Assembly: GCF_044457565.1 (NCBI RefSeq)
Contig: NZ_JBITGZ010000019.1
Span: 62,001-126,000, forward strand
Source of the DNA: Kitasatospora sp044457565
GTDB lineage: Bacteria > Actinomycetota > Actinomycetes > Streptomycetales > Streptomycetaceae
DNA length: 64,000 nucleotides
Direction: 5' to 3'
Shown here: one piece after another, positions 33,980 to 42,481 of the stretch
Layout of the letters: every line of letters begins with the position of its first letter
How positions within the stretch are numbered: position 1 is the first letter of the stretch
Position numbers and translations under genes: made by a program
The notes under the pieces: generated by a model
Database searches by the model: none
What the model was told of the DNA's origin: nothing
What the model saw: the letters and a program-made list of their open reading frames with translations, nothing else

Positions 33980-36082
33980 TCACGCGCGCCTGGCCACCGG
34001 CCGGGGCTCCGGCGCCGAGGCGTCGATGGCGGCCAGCGAGCGGCGCACCTGGTTGCGATCGGTGGTGTACCAGAACTCCGGCATCGAGGAGCGGAAGAAG
34101 CCGCCGTAGCGGGCCGTCGCCAGCCGCGGGTCCAGCACCGCGACCACTCCCCGGTCGTCCGCCGCCCGCACCAGTCGGCCCGCGCCCTGCGCCATCAGCA
34201 GCGCCGCATGGGTGGCCGCGACGGCCATGAAGCCGTTGCCGCCCGCCTCCTCCACGGCCTTCTGCCTGGCACTCATCAGGGGGTCGTCGGGGCGCGGGAA
34301 CGGAATGCGGTCCATCACCACCAACTGGCAGGCGGAGCCGGGCACATCGACGCCCTGCCAGAGCGAGAGCGTGCCGAACAGGCAGGTCTCGGGCTCGGCG
34401 GCGAACTCCCGGATCAACTCACCCAGGGTGTCCTCGCCCTGGAGCAGGATCCGGTTGTCCAGGCGCTCGCGCAGCGCCTCGGCCGCCGCCTGGGCGGCCC
34501 GCATCGAGGAGAACAGCCCGAGCGTACGGCCGCCCGCCGCACCGATCAGCTCCGTCAGCTCGTCCAGCATCTCCGGCCGGTCGGGCTCCCGCCCCGGCGG
34601 CGGCAGGTGCCTGGCGACGTACAGGATGCCCTGCTTGGGGTAGGCGAACGGCGAGCCGACGTCGATCCCGCGCCAGTACGGCGGGATGTCCTCGCCCTGC
34701 TCGGGCGCGGGCTCCTGCGGGGCGCGCTCGTCCGGCAGCCGGCCCTCCCCCGGCAGCCCGACCGAGGCGGCCACCCCGTTGAAGTCCCCGCCGAGCTTGA
34801 GGGTGGCCGAGGTGAGCACCACCGAGCGCTCCCGGTAGAGGTTCTCCCGCAGCAGCCCGGAGACGCTCAGCGGGGCGACCCGCAGCGAGGCCGTGCCCAG
34901 GCCGAAGCGGTCGCTGCGCTCGATCCACACCACGTCGTACGCGGACTCCGACAGCAGCCGGTCGGCCGTCTCGTGCAGCGTCTCGGCGGAGGCCATCGCC
35001 TGCTTGCGCACCGCGTCCTCGTCGGTGAGCGCCTTGTCCCTGGTCTCGCCCAGCGAGGTGATCACCTGCCGGGCGGCGTCCCGGATCGCGGTGACGGCGT
35101 AGCCGAGGTACTCGGGCAACTCCTCGACCCGGCCGGGCTGGGCCGTCTCCATCAGGCCGTGGTAGCTCTCGGCGGCGGCCTGCAGCGCGTCCACGGCCTT
35201 CTCGTTGGCCAGCCTGGCTGCCCGCTTCACCGCCCGGTTGACGGAGCCCACCGTCAGCTCGGCGGTGGCCGCGCCCGTCACCCGGTTCACCAGCTCGTGC
35301 GCCTCGTCGACGATCAGCAGCTCGTGCTCCGGCAGCACCGGCGCGCCCTCGATCGAGTCGATCGCCAGCATCGCGTGGTTGGTGACCACCACGTCCGCCA
35401 GCTTGGCCCGCTCGCGGGCCTTCTCGGCGAAGCACTCCTGGCCGTACGCGCACCTGGAGGCGCCCAGGCACTCCTTGGAGGTGACGGAGAGCTGCGCCCA
35501 GGCCTTGTCGGAGACGCCGGGGCTCAGGTCGTCGCGGTCCCCCGTCTCGCTCTCGTCGGCCCATTCGCGCAGCCGCAGGACGTCCTGGCCGAGCTTGCCC
35601 GTCGGGCCGCCGAGGGCGTCGACCGGGTCGAACAGGCCCTCACCCTCCTCACTCGGGGTGCCCTCGTGCGCGCGGTGCAGGCAGAGGTAGTTGGAGCGGC
35701 CCTTGAGCATCGCGAACAGCGGGCGGCGGCGCAGCACCGGGTGCAGCGCCTCGACGGTGCGCGGCAAGTCCCGCTCCACCAGCTGGCGCTGGAGCGCGAG
35801 GGTGGCCGTGGCGACCACCACCCGGTCGCCGTGCGCGAGCGCGGGCACCAGGTACGCGAGGGACTTGCCGGTGCCGGTGCCGGCCTGGACGAGCAGATGC
35901 TCGCCGTGCTCGACGGCGTCGGCCACGGCCTCGGCCATCCGGACCTGGCCGGGCCGCTCGACGCCGCCGACGGCGGCCACCGCCGCGTGCAGCAGCTCGG
36001 GAAGGCGGGCCCGGCCGGTGGCGGCGGGCGCTGCGTCGGCGTCGTCGCCGGGCAGCTGCTGGGGTTCGGAGTCGTTCGTCAT
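33980..36082 (-). CDS. DinG/XPD-type ATP-dependent DNA helicase
   Basis: A 700-residue SF2 5'-3' helicase of the iron-sulfur class. Walker A is QAGTGTGKSLAYLVPAL; the Walker B/DEAH is LLIVDEAHELVN. Four cysteines in the 4Fe-4S position are visible (YLCLH, then ECLGASRCAYGQECF). C-terminal helicase motifs include GTLSLWQGVDVPGSACQLVV and AQGAGRLVRAADDRGVVAVL. It likely unwinds damaged or RNA-containing DNA structures. It is convergent with lexA. I saw no SOS box in front of it. Confidence 0.93.
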   Translation of the reverse strand: MTNDSEPQQLPGDDADAAPAATGRARLPELLHAAVAAVGGVERPGQVRMAEAVADAVEHGEHLLVQAGTGTGKSLAYLVPALAHGDRVVVATATLALQRQLVERDLPRTVEALHPVLRRRPLFAMLKGRSNYLCLHRAHEGTPSEEGEGLFDPVDALGGPTGKLGQDVLRLREWADESETGDRDDLSPGVSDKAWAQLSVTSKECLGASRCAYGQECFAEKARERAKLADVVVTNHAMLAIDSIEGAPVLPEHELLIVDEAHELVNRVTGAATAELTVGSVNRAVKRAARLANEKAVDALQAAAESYHGLMETAQPGRVEELPEYLGYAVTAIRDAARQVITSLGETRDKALTDEDAVRKQAMASAETLHETADRLLSESAYDVVWIERSDRFGLGTASLRVAPLSVSGLLRENLYRERSVVLTSATLKLGGDFNGVAASVGLPGEGRLPDERAPQEPAPEQGEDIPPYWRGIDVGSPFAYPKQGILYVARHLPPPGREPDRPEMLDELTELIGAAGGRTLGLFSSMRAAQAAAEALRERLDNRILLQGEDTLGELIREFAAEPETCLFGTLSLWQGVDVPGSACQLVVMDRIPFPRPDDPLMSARQKAVEEAGGNGFMAVAATHAALLMAQGAGRLVRAADDRGVVAVLDPRLATARYGGFFRSSMPEFWYTTDRNQVRRSLAAIDASAPEPRPVARRA

Positions 36083-36094
36083 GACGCTCCCACC

Positions 36095-38002
36095 CTACGG
36101 CGCGGTGGTGACAATCCGGCCCCTTCCCCGTTCTCCGGCCGGGGGCACCGCCCCCGGCATCGCCGCCAGCACGCCGGGGTGCAGTGCGTTCTCGACCTGG
36201 CCGTGCACGGCGGCGTGCGGACGGTGGGGGCGGTCCCGGTAGCCGTCGAGCAGCAGCCGGTTGCGGTTGAGGCAGAGCCGGTCGATGGCCGGGCTGAACA
36301 GGTCGAACAGCTCGAAGCGCTCGGCCAGCTCGGGGAACCGGGCCTGGTGGCGCAGGATCTCGGCGCGCAGCAGCGCCCAGAACTCGGCCTCCGACAGGGC
36401 GAGCTGCTGTTCGAGCAGCGGCGCGAGATAGCGGTAGACACCGATGAAGAGCCCGGAATGCAGGAACTGGCAGAGGAAGTCCGGCGGATCGCGCAGCAGC
36501 ACGCCGCTGATCTCCGGGGGGAGGTCGCGCAGCTCCGGCAGGTCCTGGTCGCTGAGGTTCACATCGTCGACGAAGTCCTTGACGGCGAGGCGCACCGGGA
36601 CGTCGTCGGCGTCGAACACCACGATGGCGTTCTCACCGTGCGGGGAGAAGACCGTGCCGTAGCGGTAGAGGAAGTGCAGCAGCGGCGGCAGCATGGCGGC
36701 GAACAGCCGGGCCACCCAGCGGGCGGGGCTCAGGCCGGAGCGGGTGATCAGCTCGGCGGCCAGCGCGCGGCCGTCCGAGCCGGTCTGGAGCAGCGCGGCC
36801 AGCGTGCGGGCCCGCTCGCCGGGGTCGAGGAAGGGGCCGAGCGGCTCACGCCAGATCGCGCCGAGCAGTTCCTTGTACTGGTAGGGCGTCTCGGGCAGCT
36901 CCCGGTACAGCGGATGGTCGACCGTGACGGAGGCGATCTCGCCGAGCAGGATGACCCGGCACTCGTCGCGCAGGAACGAATCTCCGTCCCGCACCCCGTG
37001 GATCCAGCGGGTCACGGCGGGGGCGGCGAGCGTGCGCTCGGTGGGCAGGCCACGCCAGACCAGGGTGTTGAGGATCGCCAGCGGCAGCTTGACGGTGCAG
37101 CGTTCGGGCCGGGTGATGTTGAAGAAGGAACGGATGGACTGCTGCGGGAGTCTCAGGTCGCCGTCACAGGGCAGTGGGACGATCTCGCCGCTCGCGATCC
37201 AGGGGGCGAACAGCGGCACCACGGTCTCGTCCCACTGCCAGGGGTGGACGGGCAGCAGCAGGTACTCCTCGGCGGCGTCGCCGAGCACCGCGCGCAGCGC
37301 GTCGGGGTCGTCCAGTTCCCGCCGGTAGAGCAGTTCGGGTCGCTCCAGGCCGGGCACGCCGCGGTAGCTGGCGAGCCGGCGGTGGACGGCGATCCAGGGC
37401 AGCGGCCGGGGCGTACGGGCCTCCGGTGACCAGCGGGCGGCGTCGGTGGCGGAGAAGCCGAGCCGGCCCTTGTTGGGGACGATCCACGGGTGGCCGCCCT
37501 GGCGGCCCTCCAGGTCGGTGTGGCTGAGGTCGGCGAGTTCGGCGGCGGTCGGCGCGGTGGCGAGCTGGTGGGCGTCGGCGAGCAGGGTCGCGGTGAGCTC
37601 GCGGACGAGGTGCCCGGTGGTGTCGCCGCCGAGGCCGAGGCGGTGCCTGGCGTACTGGACGAAGCGCAGCGGGTCCAGGCCGTCCTCGCGGGTGCAGCTG
37701 ATCGACGCCGGGTCGACCTGCCAGCTGCCGTAGGCGCCGCGGCGGGCGGCGAACCGGTAGTCGGCGGCGCCGGGCAGGACGAGGCGGTAGCCGGTCCGGC
37801 CCGCGCCGAAGGCGGACGGGCCTGGCGCGGACGGGCTGGGGGACGCCGCGTCCTCGCCGGTCGGCTCGGGGGTGATCAGCTCCTCGTAGGCGAACTCGCC
37901 GAGCATCTTGGCCAGCATGGCCCGGCCGGCCCGCTGCCAGTGCTCCGGGGTGAGCTGCGGGGGCAGGTACAGCGCTGGCTCAGCGGCTGGCGGCTGCTGC
38001 AC
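36095..38002 (-). CDS. NIS siderophore synthetase, IucC/DesD-like (type C)
   Basis: A 635-residue NRPS-independent siderophore synthetase (IucA/IucC family) that makes amide bonds by adenylating a citrate-type or carboxylate substrate. ATP-site motifs: GRQGGHPWIVPNKGRLGF, LLPVHPWQWDETVVPLF, and YGTVFSPHGENAIVVF followed by RLAVKDFVDDVNL; the 'HGEN...KDF.DD' form is typical of DesD/IucC-like enzymes. C-terminal ferric-reductase-like palm (NRNRLLLDGYRDRPHRPHAA). GTG 38002 follows AGGAG by 7 nt and overlaps the hydroxylase gene by 23 bp. It probably joins the second hydroxamate to the citrate monoamide. Confidence 0.9.
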   Translation of the reverse strand: MQQPPAAEPALYLPPQLTPEHWQRAGRAMLAKMLGEFAYEELITPEPTGEDAASPSPSAPGPSAFGAGRTGYRLVLPGAADYRFAARRGAYGSWQVDPASISCTREDGLDPLRFVQYARHRLGLGGDTTGHLVRELTATLLADAHQLATAPTAAELADLSHTDLEGRQGGHPWIVPNKGRLGFSATDAARWSPEARTPRPLPWIAVHRRLASYRGVPGLERPELLYRRELDDPDALRAVLGDAAEEYLLLPVHPWQWDETVVPLFAPWIASGEIVPLPCDGDLRLPQQSIRSFFNITRPERCTVKLPLAILNTLVWRGLPTERTLAAPAVTRWIHGVRDGDSFLRDECRVILLGEIASVTVDHPLYRELPETPYQYKELLGAIWREPLGPFLDPGERARTLAALLQTGSDGRALAAELITRSGLSPARWVARLFAAMLPPLLHFLYRYGTVFSPHGENAIVVFDADDVPVRLAVKDFVDDVNLSDQDLPELRDLPPEISGVLLRDPPDFLCQFLHSGLFIGVYRYLAPLLEQQLALSEAEFWALLRAEILRHQARFPELAERFELFDLFSPAIDRLCLNRNRLLLDGYRDRPHRPHAAVHGQVENALHPGVLAAMPGAVPPAGERGRGRIVTTAP

Positions 38003-39551
38003 GGTTCCACTCCTGGGGTCGCGGAAGGCCTGCGGCGGTGGCCGCGGGGCTTCCGGGGGTCGCGGGGGTTCCGGTGATCACGGAGGCTCCGGCCGGCCCG
38101 GGATCGCCGGGTGGCACGGATGTTCCGCTTGGCACGGGGGCGCCGACGGTTACGGCAGGTGGGGCGGGTTGGGCAGATGAGGCGGGCGCGGCAGGTGCGG
38201 CCGCTCGGGCCGGTGGTCCCGGCTGCGCGGGCGGGGCGAAGCTCGTCCAGGCGGTGCGGCCCGGCAGCCGGTGGATCCGCCGGCCGGTCACGGCGTTGAG
38301 GATGACGGCGGCCCGGTGGGCGCCGAGCCCGAGGTCGGGCGTGCCGACGCCGTGCGTGTGCAGTTCGGCGTTCTGGACGTACAGCCCGCCGGTCAGCTCG
38401 GGCCTGGTGGCGACGCGGTGGTCGAGGTCGACCTGGTAGCGGCCGGCCTCGTCCCAGTCGATCAGGTCCGCCAGCGGTTCCAGCGCGGCCGGCCGGGCGG
38501 CCCGGTACCCCGTGGCGAGCACCACCGCATCCGTACGCAGCACGTGCTCGGCGCCGGAGTCGGTGTGCCGGCAGCGCAGTTCGAGGCCGCCGCACGGGCC
38601 GGCCGTGGCATCGGTGACGGCCGTGCCGGGGGTGATCTCGATGGTGTCCTCGGCCTGCGGGCGGCCGATGGTCCGCTCGTACAGGTGGTCGTGGATCTCG
38701 GCGAGGGTCTCGGCGCTGGCCGCCTTGTGCAGCTGCCACTGGGCGGCGACCAGCTCGTCCCGGACGGCGCCCGGCAGGCCGTGGAAGTAGCGGGTGTAGT
38801 CGGGGGTGAAGTGCTCCAGGCCGAGCTTGGAGTACTCCATCGGGGCGAGCGCGCGGGTGCGGGTGAGCCAGCGCAGCCGGGTGCCGTCGCCACCGCGCCC
38901 GCGCAGCAGGTCGAGGAAGACCTCGGCGCCGGACTGGCCCGAGCCGACCACGGTGATGTCCCCGGCGCCGTCCAGCGAGCGGCGGCGCTCCAGGTGGTCG
39001 GCCGAGTGCCAGACCCGCGGGTGGCCCTCCAGCGCGGCGAAGGCCTGCGGGCGCACCGGCCGGGTGCCGACGCCCAGCACGACGTTGCGGGCGGTGACGG
39101 CCGTCGTGGCGCCGGTGGCGGTGTCCCGCAGCTCGGCCCGGAAGAGGCCGCCGGCCTGGTCCAGGGCCGTCACCTCGGTGCCGAACCGGCAGCCGGGCAG
39201 GCGTTCGGCCGCCCACCGGCAGTAGTGGTCGTACTCGCGGCGCGGCAGCTGGAACCGTTCGGCGAAGTAGAAGGGGAAGAGCCGGTCCTGCTCGCGCAGG
39301 TAGTTGAGGAAGGACCACGGGTTGGTGGGGTCGACCAGGGAGACCAGGTCCGCCAGGAAGGGCACCTGCATCCTGGCGCCCTCGACCAGCATGCCCGGGT
39401 GCCAGCGGAACTCCGGCCGGGCGTCGCAGAACAGCGTGCACAGACCGGCGACCTGGTCCGCCAACGCCGCGAGCGAGAGGTTGAACGGGCCGATGCCGAC
39501 GCCGAGCAGGTCGTAGGTCTCGCCAGGGGGATTGTCCGTGGGGAGGGGCAT
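37980..39551 (-). CDS. L-lysine N6-monooxygenase (IucD-like)
   Basis: A 523-residue FAD/NADPH N-hydroxylating monooxygenase. FAD site GVGIGPFNLSLAAL (GxGxxN/P) near the N-terminus, substrate loop FRWHPGMLVEGARMQVPFL, DLVSLVDPTNPWSFLNYL, NADPH site VVGSGQSGAEVFLDLL, and the C-terminal ATGY motif (VVLATGYRAA). These are diagnostic for lysine/ornithine hydroxylases; the DLVSLVDPTNPW stretch is closer to lysine enzymes. It would form N6-hydroxylysine (or N-hydroxycadaverine if a decarboxylase acted first, but none is present). The last ~75 residues are Ala/Pro/Gly low complexity and probably dispensable. Confidence 0.93.
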   Translation of the reverse strand: MPLPTDNPPGETYDLLGVGIGPFNLSLAALADQVAGLCTLFCDARPEFRWHPGMLVEGARMQVPFLADLVSLVDPTNPWSFLNYLREQDRLFPFYFAERFQLPRREYDHYCRWAAERLPGCRFGTEVTALDQAGGLFRAELRDTATGATTAVTARNVVLGVGTRPVRPQAFAALEGHPRVWHSADHLERRRSLDGAGDITVVGSGQSGAEVFLDLLRGRGGDGTRLRWLTRTRALAPMEYSKLGLEHFTPDYTRYFHGLPGAVRDELVAAQWQLHKAASAETLAEIHDHLYERTIGRPQAEDTIEITPGTAVTDATAGPCGGLELRCRHTDSGAEHVLRTDAVVLATGYRAARPAALEPLADLIDWDEAGRYQVDLDHRVATRPELTGGLYVQNAELHTHGVGTPDLGLGAHRAAVILNAVTGRRIHRLPGRTAWTSFAPPAQPGPPARAAAPAAPASSAQPAPPAVTVGAPVPSGTSVPPGDPGPAGASVITGTPATPGSPAATAAGLPRPQEWNRAAAASR

Positions 39552-39566
39552 GAGGAAGAGGGTGTC

Positions 39567-40286
39567 CTAGGGGAGAGGCAGCGGGTCTTGCCCCCGCTGA
39601 CGGTTCGCGCGCGGGTCGTCCTGGCCCGGACGGGCCGGGCGTGCGTCGGCCGCGCGCGGGTCGGCGGGGCCCGGGACGGCCCGGCGTGGGCGGATCATCA
39701 GGGCGGCGCGCTTGGTCGGCAGGTCCAGCTCCGCTGCGACGTGGAAGCCCGCCCGTTCGAAGGCCCGGACGGAGGGCAGGTTGCGCACGTCCGGCTCGGC
39801 GACCACGCGGCGGCAGCGCGGGCGGACGTCGAGGATCCGCTCGGCCAGCGCGGCGAGCAGCGTGCTGCCCAGGCCCCGGCCGCGGGCCCGGCTCGGGCCC
39901 AGCAGCAGGTGGACCCCCGTGTCGTGCGGCCGGGCCGGGTAGTGCCTGGCCAGCGGGTCGAGGTCGGCCCGGTAGACCTCCCAGTAGCTCATCGGGGTGC
40001 CGTCCAGCAGGCCCAGGCAGGGCACGCTGCGGCCGTCGCCGTCGAGTTGCTCGCGCAGGTGCTGCTCGGTGGTGGCGGGCGGCCCGTCGAGCTCCCAGAA
40101 CGCGGCCACCTCCGGATCGTTCATCCAGTCGACGAGCAGGGGCAGGTCGGCGGGCAGGCGCACCGGGCGCAGCCGGAAGTCGCCCGCGTCGGTCGGCATG
40201 GTGCCCCAGCGGGCGATGCCGTCCAGCAGGTCGGCGGGGCCGCGGGGCGCGGCGATCCGCGCCCGGGTGCCGGCGGCCGGCCTCAT
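39567..40286 (-). CDS. GNAT acyltransferase for N-hydroxylysine (IucB-like)
   Basis: A 239-residue GNAT protein. Core about 30-200: RLRPVRLPADLPLLVDWMND, PEVAAFWELDGPPATTEQHL, SYWEVYRADLDPLARHYPAR, the CoA loop RARGRGLGSTLLAALAERIL, and RVVAEPDVRNLPSVRAFERA. This is the RhbD/IucB/MbtK arrangement, in which the hydroxylamine is acetylated or acylated to a hydroxamate. The C-terminal ~40 residues are basic and disordered. Its ATG overlaps the upstream synthetase stop (ATGA), and the hydroxylase follows 15 bp after its stop. Confidence 0.9.
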   Translation of the reverse strand: MRPAAGTRARIAAPRGPADLLDGIARWGTMPTDAGDFRLRPVRLPADLPLLVDWMNDPEVAAFWELDGPPATTEQHLREQLDGDGRSVPCLGLLDGTPMSYWEVYRADLDPLARHYPARPHDTGVHLLLGPSRARGRGLGSTLLAALAERILDVRPRCRRVVAEPDVRNLPSVRAFERAGFHVAAELDLPTKRAALMIRPRRAVPGPADPRAADARPARPGQDDPRANRQRGQDPLPLP

Positions 40287-42121
40287 ACGGCGGCCACCGG
40301 GTTGGGGATGTCGACGTACACCGACTGGGTGGCGACCGGGCCCACCAGCTCGTCCATGCCGTGCAGCCGGGTCAACAGGTTGGCCTTGCAGGGCAGGGAC
40401 GGCGAGTCCAGCAGCCGGGCCGGCAGTGCCGATCCGGTGGCCGCCACCCGTGGCCCGGCCAGGAACCGGCGCAGGGCCGCCAGCAGCACCGTCTCGTCGG
40501 CCAGGCGCTGCGAGCCGAACGCCCCGATCAGGCCGAGCACGTGGTTGATCCCGAGGTAGTAGACGAAGTGGTGGTCGACCACCTCGTCCTCGACGAAGGT
40601 GTCGCTGGCCGATCCGATGCCCGGCAGCCGGGCGTCCAGCCGCTCGGCCCAGCTACGGCGGAAGTAGTAGCCCTGGTTGTCGCGGTAGCGCCCGCCGACC
40701 GGCCAGCCCTCGGCGTCCAGCAGCACCAGGCTGTTCTGCTGGTGGGCCTCGACCGCGATGCCGGCCCGGCCGTCCAGCCACAGCACGGGCAGGACGACGG
40801 CGTCCAGGTAGCGCAGGAACCACTCGGTGGCGACGGTGGGCAGCGGGCGGCCGCAGCGCGCCGCCAGGGTGCGCAGGGTGTCCCCCAGTTGGGACGACGG
40901 CTGGGCGGGCGGCTGCTCGCGGCCGTCGCCCAGTGGCCGCTCCGCCACCAGTCCGGCGACGCAGAGCGCGCGCTCGTCCGGGCCGAACGGCTGCCGGCGC
41001 AGGACGGTGTCCAGGCCGCTCGGGTCGGTGCCGGCCGGGAGGTCGACGCCGATCCAGGCGGGGTCGCGGACGATGTCGAAGCCCGGGTGCGCGGCCCGCC
41101 ACTCGGTGCCGAGGCCGGACTCCAGGAGGCGGTGCACCTCCAGGCCGCGGTGCAGCTCCTTGCGCAGGTTCTCCCGGCGGGAGTTGGTGATCCGAAGGCC
41201 CAGCGAGAGCTTGAGCATCCACGGACTGCCGGGCCGGCAGACCGTACGGACGGAGGAGGTGGGGTGCCAGGGCCGGCCGTGCGGGCCCAGGTCGTGCAGC
41301 CGGCCGGCGGCGAGCAGGCCGGCGACGGCGGGGCGCAGCGCGAGCTCGCGGGCCTGCCAGGGGTGCAGGGGCAGCGCGGCGGTGCCGGGCGGGAGCAGGC
41401 CGGGTGCGCCGAGCAGCCGGGCGGTGATCGTCTCGGCGCTCTCGGGCAGCGCGGATCCGGTGGCGAGCAGCTCGCGGTCGACCGCGTACCAGTGGAGTTG
41501 GAAGGAGCCGTGCAGCTCCGGGGAGTAGGCGGCGCTCTGCGCGGGTCCGAGCCCGTCGCGGCTCTTGGGGGTGGGGTGCAGCGGGTGGCCGAGCAGCAGG
41601 GCCTGCTCGGCGTTGAGGAAGGGGGAGGCCGGCCGCGCTCCGGCCTGCCTGCGGTAGGCCAGGATGTCGGTGGTCCGGATCACCGAGTCGGCGACCCGGG
41701 CCGTCAGGTCGGCGATCCGGCCGGGGTCGGGCCGGTCGGCGGCGGCCGCGGCGAGCAGCGCGGCCACGGTGACCGGGTCCACCGGGGCGCCGTCGGCGCC
41801 GTCGGCGCCGGCGAGGGTGGCGGCGCCGAAGCGGTGCCACCCGCAGGGGGACCAGTGCCGGACGGACGTGGTCAGGCGGGCCGCGCCGCCGAGCACCGGG
41901 ATGTGCAGCTGCCCGTCCGTCCCCGGGGTCGCGCCGGTCTCCCGGGCCCAGCAGCGCAGCAGGTTCTCCAGGGCGGCGTGCTCGGCGGCGATGGCCGGAT
42001 CGGGATGCAGCAACCGGTCCAGCTGCACCGGCTCCGGCCTGGCCGGCGCCGGCAGGGTGTGCCCGGCCTGGGCCGACGGGCACGGGGCGGCGGGCGGGGC
42101 TCCGGTGAGGGCGGTGCTCAA
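40283..42121 (-). CDS. NIS siderophore synthetase, IucA-like (first gene of the iron-box operon)
   Basis: A 612-residue IucA/IucC-family enzyme. Motifs: LGHPLHPTPKSRDGLG, ALPLHPWQARELALR, HPTSSVRTVC with LKLSLGLRITNSRRENL, and AVEAHQQNSLVLL with RYRDNQGYYF; the RDxQG form is typical of the IucA (citrate-activating, type A) side of the family. It would attach the first hydroxamate to citrate. The TTG at 42121 is chosen because AAGGAG lies 5 nt upstream; the frame stays open to 42241, but that would run across the iron box. It overlaps the acyltransferase gene by 4 bp. Confidence 0.9.
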   Translation of the reverse strand: MSTALTGAPPAAPCPSAQAGHTLPAPARPEPVQLDRLLHPDPAIAAEHAALENLLRCWARETGATPGTDGQLHIPVLGGAARLTTSVRHWSPCGWHRFGAATLAGADGADGAPVDPVTVAALLAAAAADRPDPGRIADLTARVADSVIRTTDILAYRRQAGARPASPFLNAEQALLLGHPLHPTPKSRDGLGPAQSAAYSPELHGSFQLHWYAVDRELLATGSALPESAETITARLLGAPGLLPPGTAALPLHPWQARELALRPAVAGLLAAGRLHDLGPHGRPWHPTSSVRTVCRPGSPWMLKLSLGLRITNSRRENLRKELHRGLEVHRLLESGLGTEWRAAHPGFDIVRDPAWIGVDLPAGTDPSGLDTVLRRQPFGPDERALCVAGLVAERPLGDGREQPPAQPSSQLGDTLRTLAARCGRPLPTVATEWFLRYLDAVVLPVLWLDGRAGIAVEAHQQNSLVLLDAEGWPVGGRYRDNQGYYFRRSWAERLDARLPGIGSASDTFVEDEVVDHHFVYYLGINHVLGLIGAFGSQRLADETVLLAALRRFLAGPRVAATGSALPARLLDSPSLPCKANLLTRLHGMDELVGPVATQSVYVDIPNPVAAV

Positions 42122-42192
42122 GGCTGCTCCTTGGGGCGCTGGGGACTGCGCGGCGGCGGCGGACCGCTCGGCGGGCGGATCTCGTCGGGGCC

Positions 42193-42211
42193 TCAGGTAA
42201 GGGTTACCTAT
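42193..42211. promoter_or_regulatory. Iron box (DmdR1/IdeR-type operator)
   Basis: TCAGGTAAGGGTTACCTAT (19 bp) matches the actinobacterial DtxR-family pattern TTAGGTTAGGCTAACCTAA at most positions; the inner arms AGGTAA/TTACCT are perfect. It lies 72 bp before the TTG of the first siderophore gene, so iron-replete cells should repress the operon. Confidence 0.85.
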
Positions 42212-42481
42212 CCCTGACGGGTGATCACAAGGACGGCTCACTCGTTGGAGTGGAAGACCAGCGGTTCCTCACCCGCAGGAGGGAAGTTCGCCCTCGTCCG
42301 GCGCGGCAGCGGGCCGCCGATCACGGCCGCGCTCGGTCGCCCGTCACGAAGTGATGACTGTCGCTCAGGGACCGCAACCAGGGGGCCACCACCCTCGTCC
42401 TGATGGCCAATGGGAGAATCGCAGGGTGCAGCAGCCGCGGATGGTGCCGCGGAAGCGAAGGATCAGGGGGAAGCGCAGCTC

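Noticed and set aside
34208..37429. Plus-strand open frame of 1073 codons
   Set aside because: It is the antisense shadow of the helicase and NIS synthetase genes.
36095..42121. Desferrioxamine (desABCD) operon
   Set aside because: There are two synthetases and no PLP-dependent lysine decarboxylase; gene content fits IucABCD better.
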